64,000 nucleotides of DNA from Pseudosulfitobacter sp. DSM 107133 (lineage in GTDB: Bacteria > Pseudomonadota > Alphaproteobacteria > Rhodobacterales > Rhodobacteraceae): NCBI RefSeq assembly GCF_022788695.1, contig NZ_CP085154.1, positions 1,612,001-1,676,000 of the forward strand. The letters are read 5' to 3'. Position 1 is the stretch's first letter. Every line of letters starts with the position of its first letter. Below the pieces are notes generated by a model. It saw nothing but the letters and a program-made list of their open reading frames with translations, ran no database searches and was not told the DNA's origin. Below are positions 54,598-62,575 of the stretch, in pieces. The translations under genes were made by a program, and so were the position numbers.

Positions 54598-56025
54598 ATG
54601 GAAGTCCTGCTCTTATTTGTCATGATCATCGGCCTGCTGTTTCTGGGCGTGCCGATCGGCGTTGCCCTTGGTATCAGCTCGATCATCTTCCAACTTGTGT
54701 TTTCGGATACCTCTCTGGCATCGGTGGCGCAATCGCTTTACCTTGCCATGGCCGGACACTACACGCTGCTGGCCATCCCGTTCTTTGTTCTGGCCTCCAG
54801 CTTCATGTCCACGGGTGGCGTGGCCAAGCGGATCATCCGTTTTGCCATCGCCTGCGTCGGCCATCTTCAGGGCGGTCTTGCGATTGCGGGGGTTCTGGCC
54901 TGCATGATGTTCGCAGCGCTGTCGGGGTCATCCCCTGCGACCGTGGTTGCCATCGGGTCTATTGTGATCGCAGCGATGCGTCAGGTCGGCTATACCAAGG
55001 AATTCGCCGCCGGCGTCATTTGCAACGCGGGCACATTGGGCATCCTGATCCCGCCCAGCATCGTGATGGTGGTCTATGCGTCTGCAACGGACGTGTCGGT
55101 GGGGCGGATGTTCCTGGCCGGCGTCATCCCGGGCATTCTTGCGGGCACGATGCTGATGATCACCATCTATATCTTCGCGCGCATCAAGAACATGCCAAGC
55201 GGCGAGTGGAAGGGCTGGGGCGAAATCTGGGATTCATTCCGTGACGCCTTTTGGGGCCTGCTGCTGATCGTCATCATCATGGGCGGCATCTATGGTCACC
55301 CGTGGATCCGGTTCGACGGGGGGAGTTTGCTGTATTGGAAGGGAGGGGCCTTTACCCCGACCGAAGCTGCCGCTGTTGCTGCCGTCTATGCCTTTTTTGT
55401 CGCGTCGTTCATCTATCGTGACATGGGGCCGTTGTCGGCAAACGAGAGCGGGGGAAAACCCATCGCGTTCTTCCGCAAGCCGCTTTCCATCGTGACGGCA
55501 TTCTTCCACCGCGACACACGGGCGACCCTGTACGATGGCGGCAAGCTGACCATCACGCTGATGTTCATCATCGCCAACGCGCTGCTGCTCAAACACGTTC
55601 TGACCGACGAGCAGATCCCGCAACAGATCGCCGGTGCGATGCTGGATGCAGGGTTGAACTGGGTTGTCTTCCTGATTGTGGTCAACGTGATCCTGCTGAT
55701 CGGCGGGCAGTTCATGGAGCCTTCGGGGTTGATCGTGATCGTGGCGCCGCTGGTGTTCCCGATTGCCATCGAGCTGGGCATTGATCCGATCCATCTGGGT
55801 ATCATCATGGTGGTGAACATGGAAATCGGGATGATCACGCCGCCGGTGGGTCTGAACCTGTTCGTCACCTCGGGCGTGGCAGGGATGCCGATGATGAACG
55901 TGGTCCGCGCAGCCCTGCCGTTCCTGGCCGTGCTCTTCGTGTTCCTGATCATGGTGACCTATATCCCGGCAATCTCGACATGGCTGCCGACGATGATGAT
56001 GGGGCCGGAGATCATAACGAATTAG
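54598..56025 (+). CDS. dctM: TRAP transporter large permease DctM
   Basis: A 475-residue permease with about eleven or more membrane helices, the ion-driven channel of the TRAP system. Family landmarks are LLFLGVPIGVALGISS, AIPFFVLASSFMSTGGVAKRI, GSSPATVVAIGSIV, GTLGILIPPSIVMVVYA and the C-terminal GMITPPVGLNLFV. It starts 3 bp after the dctQ stop. A hydrophilic insertion of about 100 residues (about 195-320) between helices is longer than in short DctM proteins. A strong terminator follows. Confidence 0.95.
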   Translation: MEVLLLFVMIIGLLFLGVPIGVALGISSIIFQLVFSDTSLASVAQSLYLAMAGHYTLLAIPFFVLASSFMSTGGVAKRIIRFAIACVGHLQGGLAIAGVLACMMFAALSGSSPATVVAIGSIVIAAMRQVGYTKEFAAGVICNAGTLGILIPPSIVMVVYASATDVSVGRMFLAGVIPGILAGTMLMITIYIFARIKNMPSGEWKGWGEIWDSFRDAFWGLLLIVIIMGGIYGHPWIRFDGGSLLYWKGGAFTPTEAAAVAAVYAFFVASFIYRDMGPLSANESGGKPIAFFRKPLSIVTAFFHRDTRATLYDGGKLTITLMFIIANALLLKHVLTDEQIPQQIAGAMLDAGLNWVVFLIVVNVILLIGGQFMEPSGLIVIVAPLVFPIAIELGIDPIHLGIIMVVNMEIGMITPPVGLNLFVTSGVAGMPMMNVVRAALPFLAVLFVFLIMVTYIPAISTWLPTMMMGPEIITN

Positions 56026-56050
56026 GGCCGTCGTTTCGGTTCTGAAAAGG

Positions 56051-56084
56051 AAAGGCCGCATCCCGAGGGTGCGGCCTTTTCTTT
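56051..56084. terminator. bidirectional terminator between dctM and tpiA
   Basis: AAAGGCCGCA and TGCGGCCTTT form a perfect 10-bp stem 25 bp after the dctM stop, followed by TCTTTT; the opposite side carries an A-rich flank. Confidence 0.88.
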
Positions 56085-56137
56085 TATTACGATGTGTTGG
56101 TGGACGCGGCAGGCGCGGTCCTGTGCTGTGCCTTGGA

Positions 56138-56890
56138 TTAGCTTGCAACCAGCGCCTGAATGATCGGCGTGAAATCCTGCGCCTTCAAACTGGCACCGCC
56201 CACCAGCGCCCCGTCGACATTGCCGCACTGGAAAATCTCGGCCGCATTCCCCGGCTTGACCGAACCGCCATACAGCAGGCGGATCGCATTGCCGACCTCG
56301 TCACCCAGCCGCTGGATCAGCCGTGCGCGGATGAAATCATGCACTTCGTCGATCTGCGCCGTGGTCGCGACAGCGCCCGTGCCGATGGCCCAGACGGGTT
56401 CATAGGCCACCACCAGATTGTCACCGGTGCTGCCACTGGGGACCGAGCCCGACAACTGCCCGGCGATAATGTCCAGCGTGTTGTCGGCGGCGCGGTCCCC
56501 GGCGCTTTCACCGATGCACAGGATTGCGATCAACCCTGCATCCCAGGCGGCCTTGGTCTTTCCGCGCACGTCGCTGTTGCTTTCGTGGTAGGCGTCGCGG
56601 CGCTCTGAATGGCCGACGATCACATGGGTAGCACCCGCGTCGGCAATCATCGGGGCGGCAATGTCACCCGTAAACGCGCCCGCCGTTTCGCTGTGGCAAT
56701 CCTGCGCGCCGATGGTGACCGCACTGGCGCGGGCAATTTCGCTGGCGCGGAACAGCAAGGGGGCAGGCGGGCAGATGACGATGTCGGTGTCGGAATTGTC
56801 CGCATGGGCTGTCGCCAGATCCGAGATCACACTCAGCGCTGCACTGCTGCCGTTCATCTTCCAGTTGCCTGCTGCCATTTTGCGCCGCAT
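56138..56890 (-). CDS. tpiA: triosephosphate isomerase
   Basis: A 250-residue glycolytic isomerase interconverting dihydroxyacetone phosphate and glyceraldehyde 3-phosphate. The substrate Lys is in AAGNWKMNG, the catalytic His in VIVGHSERR, the catalytic Glu in VVAYEPVWAIGTG, and the phosphate loop in LYGGSVKP. The ATG at 56890 (MRRKMAAGNWKMN) is natural; the frame continues upstream only as antisense to the oxygenase gene. It stands alone, convergent to dctM. Confidence 0.97.
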   Translation of the reverse strand: MRRKMAAGNWKMNGSSAALSVISDLATAHADNSDTDIVICPPAPLLFRASEIARASAVTIGAQDCHSETAGAFTGDIAAPMIADAGATHVIVGHSERRDAYHESNSDVRGKTKAAWDAGLIAILCIGESAGDRAADNTLDIIAGQLSGSVPSGSTGDNLVVAYEPVWAIGTGAVATTAQIDEVHDFIRARLIQRLGDEVGNAIRLLYGGSVKPGNAAEIFQCGNVDGALVGGASLKAQDFTPIIQALVAS

Positions 56891-57013
56891 CGTTTTCCCG
56901 CCTGTTTGTGGATTGCTTTGACCCTGATTTAGCATTGCGGCGGCGGGCGGGCAATGTAGGCTTTGGCGGCATGGGGCAACCCGTGCAGGGCATTGCAAGA
57001 TGAGGCACAAGAG

Positions 57014-57928
57014 ATGATTCCCAGACTGGATGCGGCGAAAATCGCGGCACGCGATGCCGACACCATCGCCGCACTGGCGCAGGCTGCGCGCGATACCGGC
57101 TTTGCCACGGTCTACAACACCGCGCTGACCGGCACGCGTGTGTGCGAGGTGATCGAAACCTATCGCGCGTTCTTTCATCTGCCCGAGGCGCGAAAGCGTG
57201 ACGTGGACATGGCCCGTACAGGGGCCAACCGGGGCTGGGGCGGGGCCGGATCTGAACAGGTCGACCCCGATGCGAACCCCGATTACAAACAGTTTTTCGA
57301 CGCGGGCTTTACCCTGCCCGAGGGCGATCCGCTGGCGGCGCTGCCGGTCTATGCACCCAACCGCTGGCCCGCCCGGCCTGCGCAATTTCACGACGTGATC
57401 GCCAGCTATTACAGCGATGCCTGCGGCGTCGCGATGACCATATTGCGCGGCATTGCCGAGGCGATTGACGCTCCGCGCGATTACTTTGATGCCGCCTTTG
57501 ACAAGCCGATGGCGCTGTTGCGGGGCAACTTTTACCCGCAGCGCCCTGCCTGGGCCGGCGAACGCGATTTCGGCATTGCCACGCACACCGATTACGGCTG
57601 TCTGACCCTGCTGGCCACCGACGGCACACCGGGGCTTGAGGTGCGCAAGCGTGGCGGCGGATGGATCGCGGTGCAGGCGCCGCCGGGCGAATTCATTATC
57701 AACTTTGGCGAGATGATGGAGATGTGGACCAAGGGTCGCGTGCAAGCCACACCGCACCGCGTGGTGGGGACGGATGCCGAGCGTATCTCGGTGCCGCTGT
57801 TCTTCAATCCGGCCTATGACACCAATGTGGCGCCCATCGGGTCAGGCGATGTGATCCGCGCGGGGGATCATATGGGAAAGCGGTTTTCGGAAACCTATGT
57901 GCATTTGCAAGAGAAGAAAGTGACCTGA
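57014..57928 (+). CDS. isopenicillin-N-synthase family 2-oxoglutarate/Fe(II) oxygenase
   Basis: A 304-residue oxygenase. The N-terminal DIOX_N segment is at about 1-120 and the 2OG-Fe(II) domain at about 150-285, with the iron ligands in THTDYGCLTLL (His-x-Asp) and VQATPHRVVG (His) and the 2-oxoglutarate Arg in ERISVPLFF. The start at 57014 (MIPRLDAAKI) is chosen; the upstream RBS is weak. In bacteria this family oxidises diverse small molecules and ethylene-forming or uric-acid-type roles vary, so no substrate is assigned. It diverges from tpiA, 123 bp away. Confidence 0.9.
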   Translation: MIPRLDAAKIAARDADTIAALAQAARDTGFATVYNTALTGTRVCEVIETYRAFFHLPEARKRDVDMARTGANRGWGGAGSEQVDPDANPDYKQFFDAGFTLPEGDPLAALPVYAPNRWPARPAQFHDVIASYYSDACGVAMTILRGIAEAIDAPRDYFDAAFDKPMALLRGNFYPQRPAWAGERDFGIATHTDYGCLTLLATDGTPGLEVRKRGGGWIAVQAPPGEFIINFGEMMEMWTKGRVQATPHRVVGTDAERISVPLFFNPAYDTNVAPIGSGDVIRAGDHMGKRFSETYVHLQEKKVT

Positions 57929-57996
57929 CCACAAAGGGCCGGTAGTGCCGCGCACCTCGATTCCGGGCCGGGTTTAACCAGATCCTCGCAAAGACC

Positions 57997-58320
57997 TTAC
58001 AGACAGGCTATGGCCTGTCGCGCCAGCGCCACCGCCTCATCAGGATCATCCAGCGCACTGTCGGGCAGTTCCCAATAGGGCATCGCGGCGGCTTTCTGGC
58101 CGGGGCGCTGATAGGTCCAGCGCACCATGCCCATGTCATCAAACCGCGCCTGCATGTCGCCCGCGCCTTTCAACATCAGGCGGCCATCGGACATCAGCAG
58201 CGCAAAGATCTGCCCGTCGATGTAAAACCCCATGCCGCCGAACATGCGCCGCGTCGTCACCGGACCCACATCGCGCAACAGGTCCAGCGCCATTTCGACC
58301 GCTTCGCCGGAAACAGCCAC
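57997..58320 (-). CDS. TfoX N-terminal domain protein
   Basis: A 107-residue protein consisting only of the TfoX/Sxy N-terminal domain: VTTRRMFGGMGFYIDGQIFALL, then LMLKGAGDMQARFDDMGM and a C-terminal PYWELPDSALDDPDEAVAL. The C-terminal TfoX domain of competence regulators is absent, so a stand-alone role is likely. It starts at GTG directly after the stop codon of the Fe-S carrier gene (58321), thus co-transcribed with it. Confidence 0.9.
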   Translation of the reverse strand: MAVSGEAVEMALDLLRDVGPVTTRRMFGGMGFYIDGQIFALLMSDGRLMLKGAGDMQARFDDMGMVRWTYQRPGQKAAAMPYWELPDSALDDPDEAVALARQAIACL

Positions 58321-58701
58321 CTAGCCTTTGACCAGATGTTCGGCCATTTCAGCCGGATCAGCGAACTTGATCGATTCGCCGCAGCCGCAGGCTTCGGTCA
58401 CATTGGGGTTGTTGAACTTGAAGCCCGATTCCAGCAGCGAGGTCTCATAGTCGATCTCGGTGCCGAACAGGAACATCTGCGCCATCGGCGCAATCAGCAC
58501 CCGTGCGCCGTCCTGTTCGACGGCTTCGTCGTTGGGATCCTGTTCGTCCACATATTCCATGGTGTATTCCATGCCTGCGCAGCCGCCTTTCTTGACGCCG
58601 ATGCGCAACCCCTTGTGACCGTCAGCAGCCATAAGCTTGGCTATCTGGGTGGCCGCACGGGGGGTGATGGTGACGGCCTGCTTGCCGGGGATGGAAAACA
58701 T
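58321..58701 (-). CDS. A-type Fe-S cluster carrier (SufA/IscA family)
   Basis: A 126-residue carrier with the three cluster-ligand Cys: one in KKGGCAGMEY and a pair in EACGCGESIKF. These accept and deliver [2Fe-2S] or [4Fe-4S] clusters to apoproteins. The ATG at 58701 (MFSIPGKQAVTITP) has AAAGGAG eight bases before it; an in-frame start seven codons earlier is less likely. It is isolated from the suf genes here, so the exact paralogue (SufA, IscA or ErpA) is not settled. Confidence 0.94.
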   Translation of the reverse strand: MFSIPGKQAVTITPRAATQIAKLMAADGHKGLRIGVKKGGCAGMEYTMEYVDEQDPNDEAVEQDGARVLIAPMAQMFLFGTEIDYETSLLESGFKFNNPNVTEACGCGESIKFADPAEMAEHLVKG

Positions 58702-58752
58702 AAACAGAACTCCTTTGGGCACAATGTAGGGGTGTCGTGCCGCAATCTCAAG

Positions 58753-59415
58753 CTATCGCAGTGTCGCGGCAAGGCTTTGTGCGGCAAAGCCCCATGCCAG
58801 CGCCCAACCAAAGGACGCCAGAGTGCCGATAATCACATATTCGCCGGCCTTTTGATCGCGCGAGGCGGTTTCGAACCGCAGGATGGATTTGGCCGCGATC
58901 AGAAACCCGATGCCGGTGGGCTCTCCGATCATCACCATCAGATAGATCAGCGCGCGTTCCATCAGCCCGATGATGCGGCCCGCGTTGTCCAGCCCTTCGA
59001 TCCCTGCGGCGGCACGCCAGGGGGACATCAACAGCCCCACGGCAGGACCGCCCATCAGCGTGGCGGCAATCACACCGCACAGCATGACCGCGATGGGTGT
59101 GAGGGTAGGTGCATAGGCGGCCCAAAGGCCGTTCGCATAGGCCCCTGGCATCCACAAAAGCATGGCAAGGATCACCAACGCATGGGCCGCTTGCGTGCCC
59201 AGATAGGACCACAGGTGCGCAGGCAACCGTTTCGCGGCCAAGGCCACAGCCGTGTGACCCAAGGCAGCGGCCGCCGCCACATGCGCAGCACCGCCCAGCG
59301 CCCCCCAGCCCAGCGCAAAGACCACTGCGATGCGCAGGGCCAGCGGCGCGCGGGCAGGCAGCAGGTGAAAGGCCAGCAACCACGCCAGCATCAGGGCCAG
59401 GGCTGTCTCGGTCAT
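58753..59415 (-). CDS. DUF3307-like membrane protein
   Basis: A 220-residue protein with about five or six hydrophobic helices (from LALMLAWLLAFHLLP to the final EYVIIGTLASFGWALAWGFAA) and few charges. Its central part (ERALIYLMVMIGEPTGIGFLIAAKSILRFETASRD) matches the tail pattern of DUF3307 proteins, usually encoded next to SatD. It follows the satD-type gene by 69 bp in the same direction, which supports a pair. Function unknown. Confidence 0.8.
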   Translation of the reverse strand: MTETALALMLAWLLAFHLLPARAPLALRIAVVFALGWGALGGAAHVAAAAALGHTAVALAAKRLPAHLWSYLGTQAAHALVILAMLLWMPGAYANGLWAAYAPTLTPIAVMLCGVIAATLMGGPAVGLLMSPWRAAAGIEGLDNAGRIIGLMERALIYLMVMIGEPTGIGFLIAAKSILRFETASRDQKAGEYVIIGTLASFGWALAWGFAAQSLAATLR

Positions 59416-59425
59416 TGCGTAGAAA

Positions 59426-59461
59426 AGCAGCCGTTTTTGGCTGCTATTGCTATATGCAGCC
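59426..59461. promoter_or_regulatory. inverted repeats between the satD-type and DUF3307 genes
   Basis: AGCAGCC-GTTTTT-GGCTGCT at 59426-59445 is an inverted repeat with perfect 7-bp arms and a third GCAGCC half-site at 59456. It could be an operator, possibly for the HTH at the SatD C-terminus, or a weak hairpin. Confidence 0.4.
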
Positions 59462-59484
59462 GAATTTGACTGCTTTTGGGGAAA

Positions 59485-60090
59485 TCAGCCATGTTCCAGC
59501 ATCTCGCAAACTTCCATCAACGCACGGATGCCTGCGGCCTCTTGCAGGCTGTGAACGGTCTGGCGGCTGACGTCAAAGTGCGCGGCCAGCGTGTCCTGGG
59601 TCGGCGTGGGCAGGGCAAGCGATGCCAGCGCAATCTGCGCCTGCCGCGCGGTCCAGCGGCTGCTGATGTGATCGGCAAGGGGCAGGGCGGTTTGCAGTGC
59701 CACGGGGGCGGTGTCCGTCGCCAGCCGGGCGGTGCGGGCCATATCGTCCAGCGCCCGGCCCGAGGCGACAAAGGCGGGGCCGTCGGCGTCTGATAAATCC
59801 GCGCCCGTGACGGTTCCGTCACCCGTGGCCAGGCCGATGCGGGTGTCGTGCCCCTTGCCCGTCATCCGCACGCCTGCACGAAATACCAGCGCTGCACGCA
59901 AGGCAAAGGGCGCGGCACAGATCGCTTGCCAACTGTCGCCACGCGCGCGGGTCAGACGGGGGGCCACGTCCTGCCATTCCGCCACAGCCGCCGCAGCGGC
60001 GTCCAGCCCGTCAAAGACCTGCGCCAGCCCGCCCTCGGGCAGGGCGGATGATTTCACAATGTCTCCGGTCAGAACGGCCAGTTGCGGCAT
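59485..60090 (-). CDS. SatD family protein
   Basis: A 201-residue protein of the SatD family, beginning MPQLAVLTGDIVKSSALP (the conserved TGDIVxS start) with RARGDSWQA and FRAGVRMTGKGHDTRIGLATGDG in the middle. Its last 45 residues form a helix-turn-helix-like unit (QDTLAAHFDVSRQTVHSLQEAAG), so DNA binding is possible. The ATG at 60090 follows AGAGGAAG. The family was first described from an acid-tolerance secretion operon, without known activity. The DUF3307 gene is its natural partner. The IS at 60191 inserted 100 bp upstream of it, possibly altering its promoter. Confidence 0.87.
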   Translation of the reverse strand: MPQLAVLTGDIVKSSALPEGGLAQVFDGLDAAAAAVAEWQDVAPRLTRARGDSWQAICAAPFALRAALVFRAGVRMTGKGHDTRIGLATGDGTVTGADLSDADGPAFVASGRALDDMARTARLATDTAPVALQTALPLADHISSRWTARQAQIALASLALPTPTQDTLAAHFDVSRQTVHSLQEAAGIRALMEVCEMLEHG

Positions 60091-60173
60091 GGGGCTTCCT
60101 CTTTGACGTCCAGTTGTGCGGGCAAATCCACGGCCTTGCAACTGTCGGACGCGCGCAGGTGCGAAAAAGTGGC

Positions 60174-60190
60174 TTAGGGTCCAGACCCTA
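60174..60190. repeat. TTAGGGTC-CA-GACCCTA palindrome split by the IS
   Basis: The same palindrome as at 30278-30295 read on the opposite strand. The IS begins at the base after its final TA, and that TA is repeated at the other IS end (61032-61033), where a G follows as in the uninterrupted site. Confidence 0.7.
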
Positions 60191-61031
60191 GGTCACATAC
60201 CCATAAAAGGGATTCACAGACTTTAGAAAACGTGATTCACTTTCCGGCAAATGTGGAGGTGAGAATGGCACGTTTTGATTTGACAGATTTTGAATGGTCG
60301 GTGATCCAGCCGTTGCTGCCGACGAAGGTGCGCGGCAAGCCGCGTGTGGATGACCGGCGGGTTTTGAACGGCATCTTCTGGCGCTTGCGGACTGGTGCGC
60401 CCTGGGCAGACATTCCTGCCCGATACGGGCCGCATACGACCTGTGTGAACCGCTTCAACCGCTGGCGGCGTGCGGGCCACTGGGCGCGTATTCTTGAAGC
60501 AATATCAGAGGCATATGAGGGTGAGGTGCAAATGATTGACAGCTCCTCCATCCGGGTACACCAACAGGGCGCAAATGGCCCTAAAAAAGGGGGCGATCCG
60601 ATTGCCTGGGTCGCTCAAGGGGCGGGCTGACAACGAAAATCCACGCTTTGGTGGACGCGCTTGGCCGCCCGATCCGGCTCATGCTGACGGCTGGGCAGGC
60701 CTATGATGGACACGCGGCAGAGCAGATGCTGGATCGACTGAAAGAAGGCTGCAGCGTGCTGGCGGATCGCGCCTATGACAGCAACGCGATCCGTGATTTG
60801 ATCGCCAAACAGAAGGCGCAAGCCGTGATCCCTTCGATGCCGCAACGCAATCCTGTCATCGCGCATGATCGCGAGCGTTACAAAGCACGCAACGCAGTGG
60901 AGCGTTTCTTCAACAAACTCAAAAACTTCCGCGCGGTAGCAACAAGATATGACAAACGCGATGATAATTTCCTCGCATCCATACAACTCGCGTCAATCAG
61001 GATCTGGTTGCGAACTTATGAGTCGGTGACC
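60191..61031 (+). mobile_element. complete IS5-family insertion sequence (IS427-like), 841 bp
   Basis: Ends GGTCACATACCCATAA (left) and, on the complementary strand, GGTCACCGACTCATAA (right), matching at 13 of 16 positions. Both ends are flanked by TA (60189-60190 and 61032-61033), the 2-bp target duplication expected for this group. It carries orfA and orfB joined by a -1 frameshift signal. The ends, target repeat and catalytic residues are all intact, so it looks functional and fairly recent. Confidence 0.92.
60265..60630 (+). CDS. IS5-family transposase, N-terminal part (orfA)
   Basis: A 121-residue product with the DUF4096-type N-terminal domain (MARFDLTDFEWSVIQPLLP, GRLR-like RRVLNGIFWRLRTGAPW) and the first catalytic Asp in MIDSSSIRVHQQG. 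The frame ends in TGA soon after the A6G slippery run at 60583-60589; continuing translation in the -1 frame yields the full transposase. GGAGG precedes the ATG at 60265 at six bases. Confidence 0.9.
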   Translation: MARFDLTDFEWSVIQPLLPTKVRGKPRVDDRRVLNGIFWRLRTGAPWADIPARYGPHTTCVNRFNRWRRAGHWARILEAISEAYEGEVQMIDSSSIRVHQQGANGPKKGGDPIAWVAQGAG

Positions 61032-61034
61032 TAG
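60588..61034 (+). CDS. IS5-family transposase, C-terminal part in the -1 frame (orfB)
   Basis: The -1 frame reads GRSRGGLTTKIHALVDALGRP, then carries the second catalytic Asp in LADRAYDSNAI and the Glu within YKARNAVERFFNKLK (the Y-2-R-3-E-6-K signature). Ribosomes would enter from orfA at the A6G run (60583-60589). It has its own GTG at 60648 but that is unlikely to be used. The stop codon TAG at 61032-61034 is outside the IS: it is made of the duplicated TA and the next base. Confidence 0.88.
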   Translation, partial: RGRSDCLGRSRGGLTTKIHALVDALGRPIRLMLTAGQAYDGHAAEQMLDRLKEGCSVLADRAYDSNAIRDLIAKQKAQAVIPSMPQRNPVIAHDRERYKARNAVERFFNKLKNFRAVATRYDKRDDNFLASIQLASIRIWLRTYESVT

Positions 61035-61196
61035 GACGTGAAGACGGCGGCAGGAGCAACAGGGCGCAAGCAGGCAGGGTCAAAGACAACGATGTGGGTC
61101 ACCTCGGGGCACGCATATAGCATCACAGAGGCCCCGGCGATGCGGGCAGATCGTCGGGCAGGATGCGCCAGATGGGCAGGTTGTCGGGCAAATACA

Positions 61197-61271
61197 TTTG
61201 CAAAGCCTTTACCGCCATTTTGCAAACCAACTGAAAACTACTTTGCAAAGTCATTCAAACTGCTTTGCAAA
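61197..61271. promoter_or_regulatory. array of four TTTGCAAA palindromes
   Basis: Perfect TTTGCAAA octamers begin at 61197, 61219, 61242 and 61264, spaced 22, 23 and 22 bp, about two helical turns, on one face of the DNA. Intervening bases are not conserved. TTTGCAAA is the motif bound by short-chain acyl-CoA regulators such as RamB and PccR. No clear promoter-proximal gene follows. Confidence 0.8.
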
Positions 61272-61312
61272 CGCATGATCCGCCAAGTTCACCCCACGCT
61301 TTGCAGCCCCAA

Positions 61313-61339
61313 CAAAAATGCCGCCCCCGAAGGGACGGC
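61313..61339 (-). terminator. terminator of the GDPD gene
   Basis: On the minus strand GCCGTCCC-TTCG-GGGGCGGC is an 8-bp stem (one T-G pair) with a TTCG tetraloop, followed by ATTTTTGTT. It begins 28 bp after the gene's stop. Confidence 0.9.
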
Positions 61340-61366
61340 CCGATCACCGCATAGGGTTGGGGGTAC

Positions 61367-62575
61367 TCAGAGACCCATGCAGTTCGCGTAATAGGTCACG
61401 GTCGCGGGCCAGTCCGAGAACACGCCTTCGACGCCAATGTCTTGCGCGATCACGTCCAGCGCCACCAGATAGTCGCTGTCGTCCTTGACCACATCACCGA
61501 CCGACTGGAAGTACCAGCCGCCACCGGAGGCCAGCGGGCCCGAGCGTTCCAGTGTCCATGCAATCAGCTTCAGACCCGCCTCTTTGGCGGCCAGCGCATA
61601 GGCCGACGCGGCAATCGCGCCGTTGTCGTCGGTCAGCAGCATGTTCAGCGAGGGTGCCAGATATTGCACGCCTTGCTCTTTCAGCGCAGCGAAATCTTCG
61701 TTCCATGTGGCTTTGTCCTGCTCGTCAAAGCCGTCGGACCATTCCACCAGATACACGGCTTGCTTGCCAAATTCGGGTTCGTTGTTCACCCAGTACAGCA
61801 CGTCATCCAGATTGAACGACTGTGCCCAGACATCCGACGCAGGAATGCCGGCGGCCTTGTATTCGTCGATCATCTTTTGCGCATAGTCTTCCTGGCTGAA
61901 ACCGTCATGCGGCATCTCGACCGAGGGGCTTTTCAGTTCGGGGGTGAACTTGGCACCAAGCGACTTGATCAGTTCGATTGATTCCGCGTGGGTCAGAACG
62001 CTGGCCTTGTCGGTGTACAGCGTGGTGCGGAAGCCTGCGACGCCGCCCTGATAGGCCTCGGCCGTGGTGGCGGCTTTGTCGGCGCTGTCCATTTTCGGCG
62101 TCAGCGTGCGGAACTGCTCCAGCGTCAGCTCGGAGGTGCGGCATTCGGCGCTGGCGGGGGTGTCGCCCGCGGCGGGGGTAAACGGTGTCGCACAGGTGTC
62201 GGCCAGATCGCTGACCAGAATGTTGGTGGTTGTGTGCAGGTCGTTCTGCGCGTGGCGGCAGACCAGTTCGTGATCCTTGGTAAAGGTCACGTCACATTCC
62301 ACGATGCCTGCACCCTGACGGGCACCTGCGATATAGGACTGATCGGTATGTTCGGGGAACTGCAACGCCGCACCGCGGTGACCGATGGAAAAGGCGGTGG
62401 CGGCAGGTGTCTGGCCCATGCAGCTGGCCAGTTTTTCCTTCAGCGGACCCTCGGGCAGCTTGTCGACCAGATAGGCAGGACGGGCACCGTAGGACACTGC
62501 TGTTTGGCTGTGACCGTCGGCAAAGGCCATGACAGGCAGGGCAGCAAGGGTGGCTGCGATCAGGGAGATACGCAT
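61367..62575 (-). CDS. secreted glycerophosphodiester phosphodiesterase
   Basis: A 402-residue periplasmic enzyme that releases glycerol 3-phosphate from deacylated phospholipids. A signal peptide ([19 protein letters not shown]) precedes the GDPD domain with the catalytic and metal residues in [27 protein letters not shown] and [10 protein letters not shown]; later segments include TPELKSPS and [10 protein letters not shown]. It is longer than the 250-residue cytoplasmic enzymes, of the GlpQ-like periplasmic type. The ATG at 62575 has GGAG eight bases before it. It is a single gene with its own terminator. Confidence 0.93.
   Translation of the reverse strand: MRISLIAATLAALPVMAFADGHSQTAVSYGARPAYLVDKLPEGPLKEKLASCMGQTPAATAFSIGHRGAALQFPEHTDQSYIAGARQGAGIVECDVTFTKDHELVCRHAQNDLHTTTNILVSDLADTCATPFTPAAGDTPASAECRTSELTLEQFRTLTPKMDSADKAATTAEAYQGGVAGFRTTLYTDKASVLTHAESIELIKSLGAKFTPELKSPSVEMPHDGFSQEDYAQKMIDEYKAAGIPASDVWAQSFNLDDVLYWVNNEPEFGKQAVYLVEWSDGFDEQDKATWNEDFAALKEQGVQYLAPSLNMLLTDDNGAIAASAYALAAKEAGLKLIAWTLERSGPLASGGGWYFQSVGDVVKDDSDYLVALDVIAQDIGVEGVFSDWPATVTYYANCMGL

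Larger units (their letters stand above)
61032..61366. other. 335-bp region without a gene, between the IS and the GDPD gene
   Basis: No convincing coding frame on either strand. It holds the four-site TTTGCAAA array (61197-61271) and the GDPD terminator (61313-61339). It was probably contiguous with 60091-60190 before the IS entered. Confidence 0.6.

Noticed and set aside
61031..61391. Open frames of 64 and 117 codons between the IS and GDPD
   Set aside because: They run across the TTTGCAAA array and the terminator, lack an RBS, and read as chance frames; a decayed gene remains possible but unproven.
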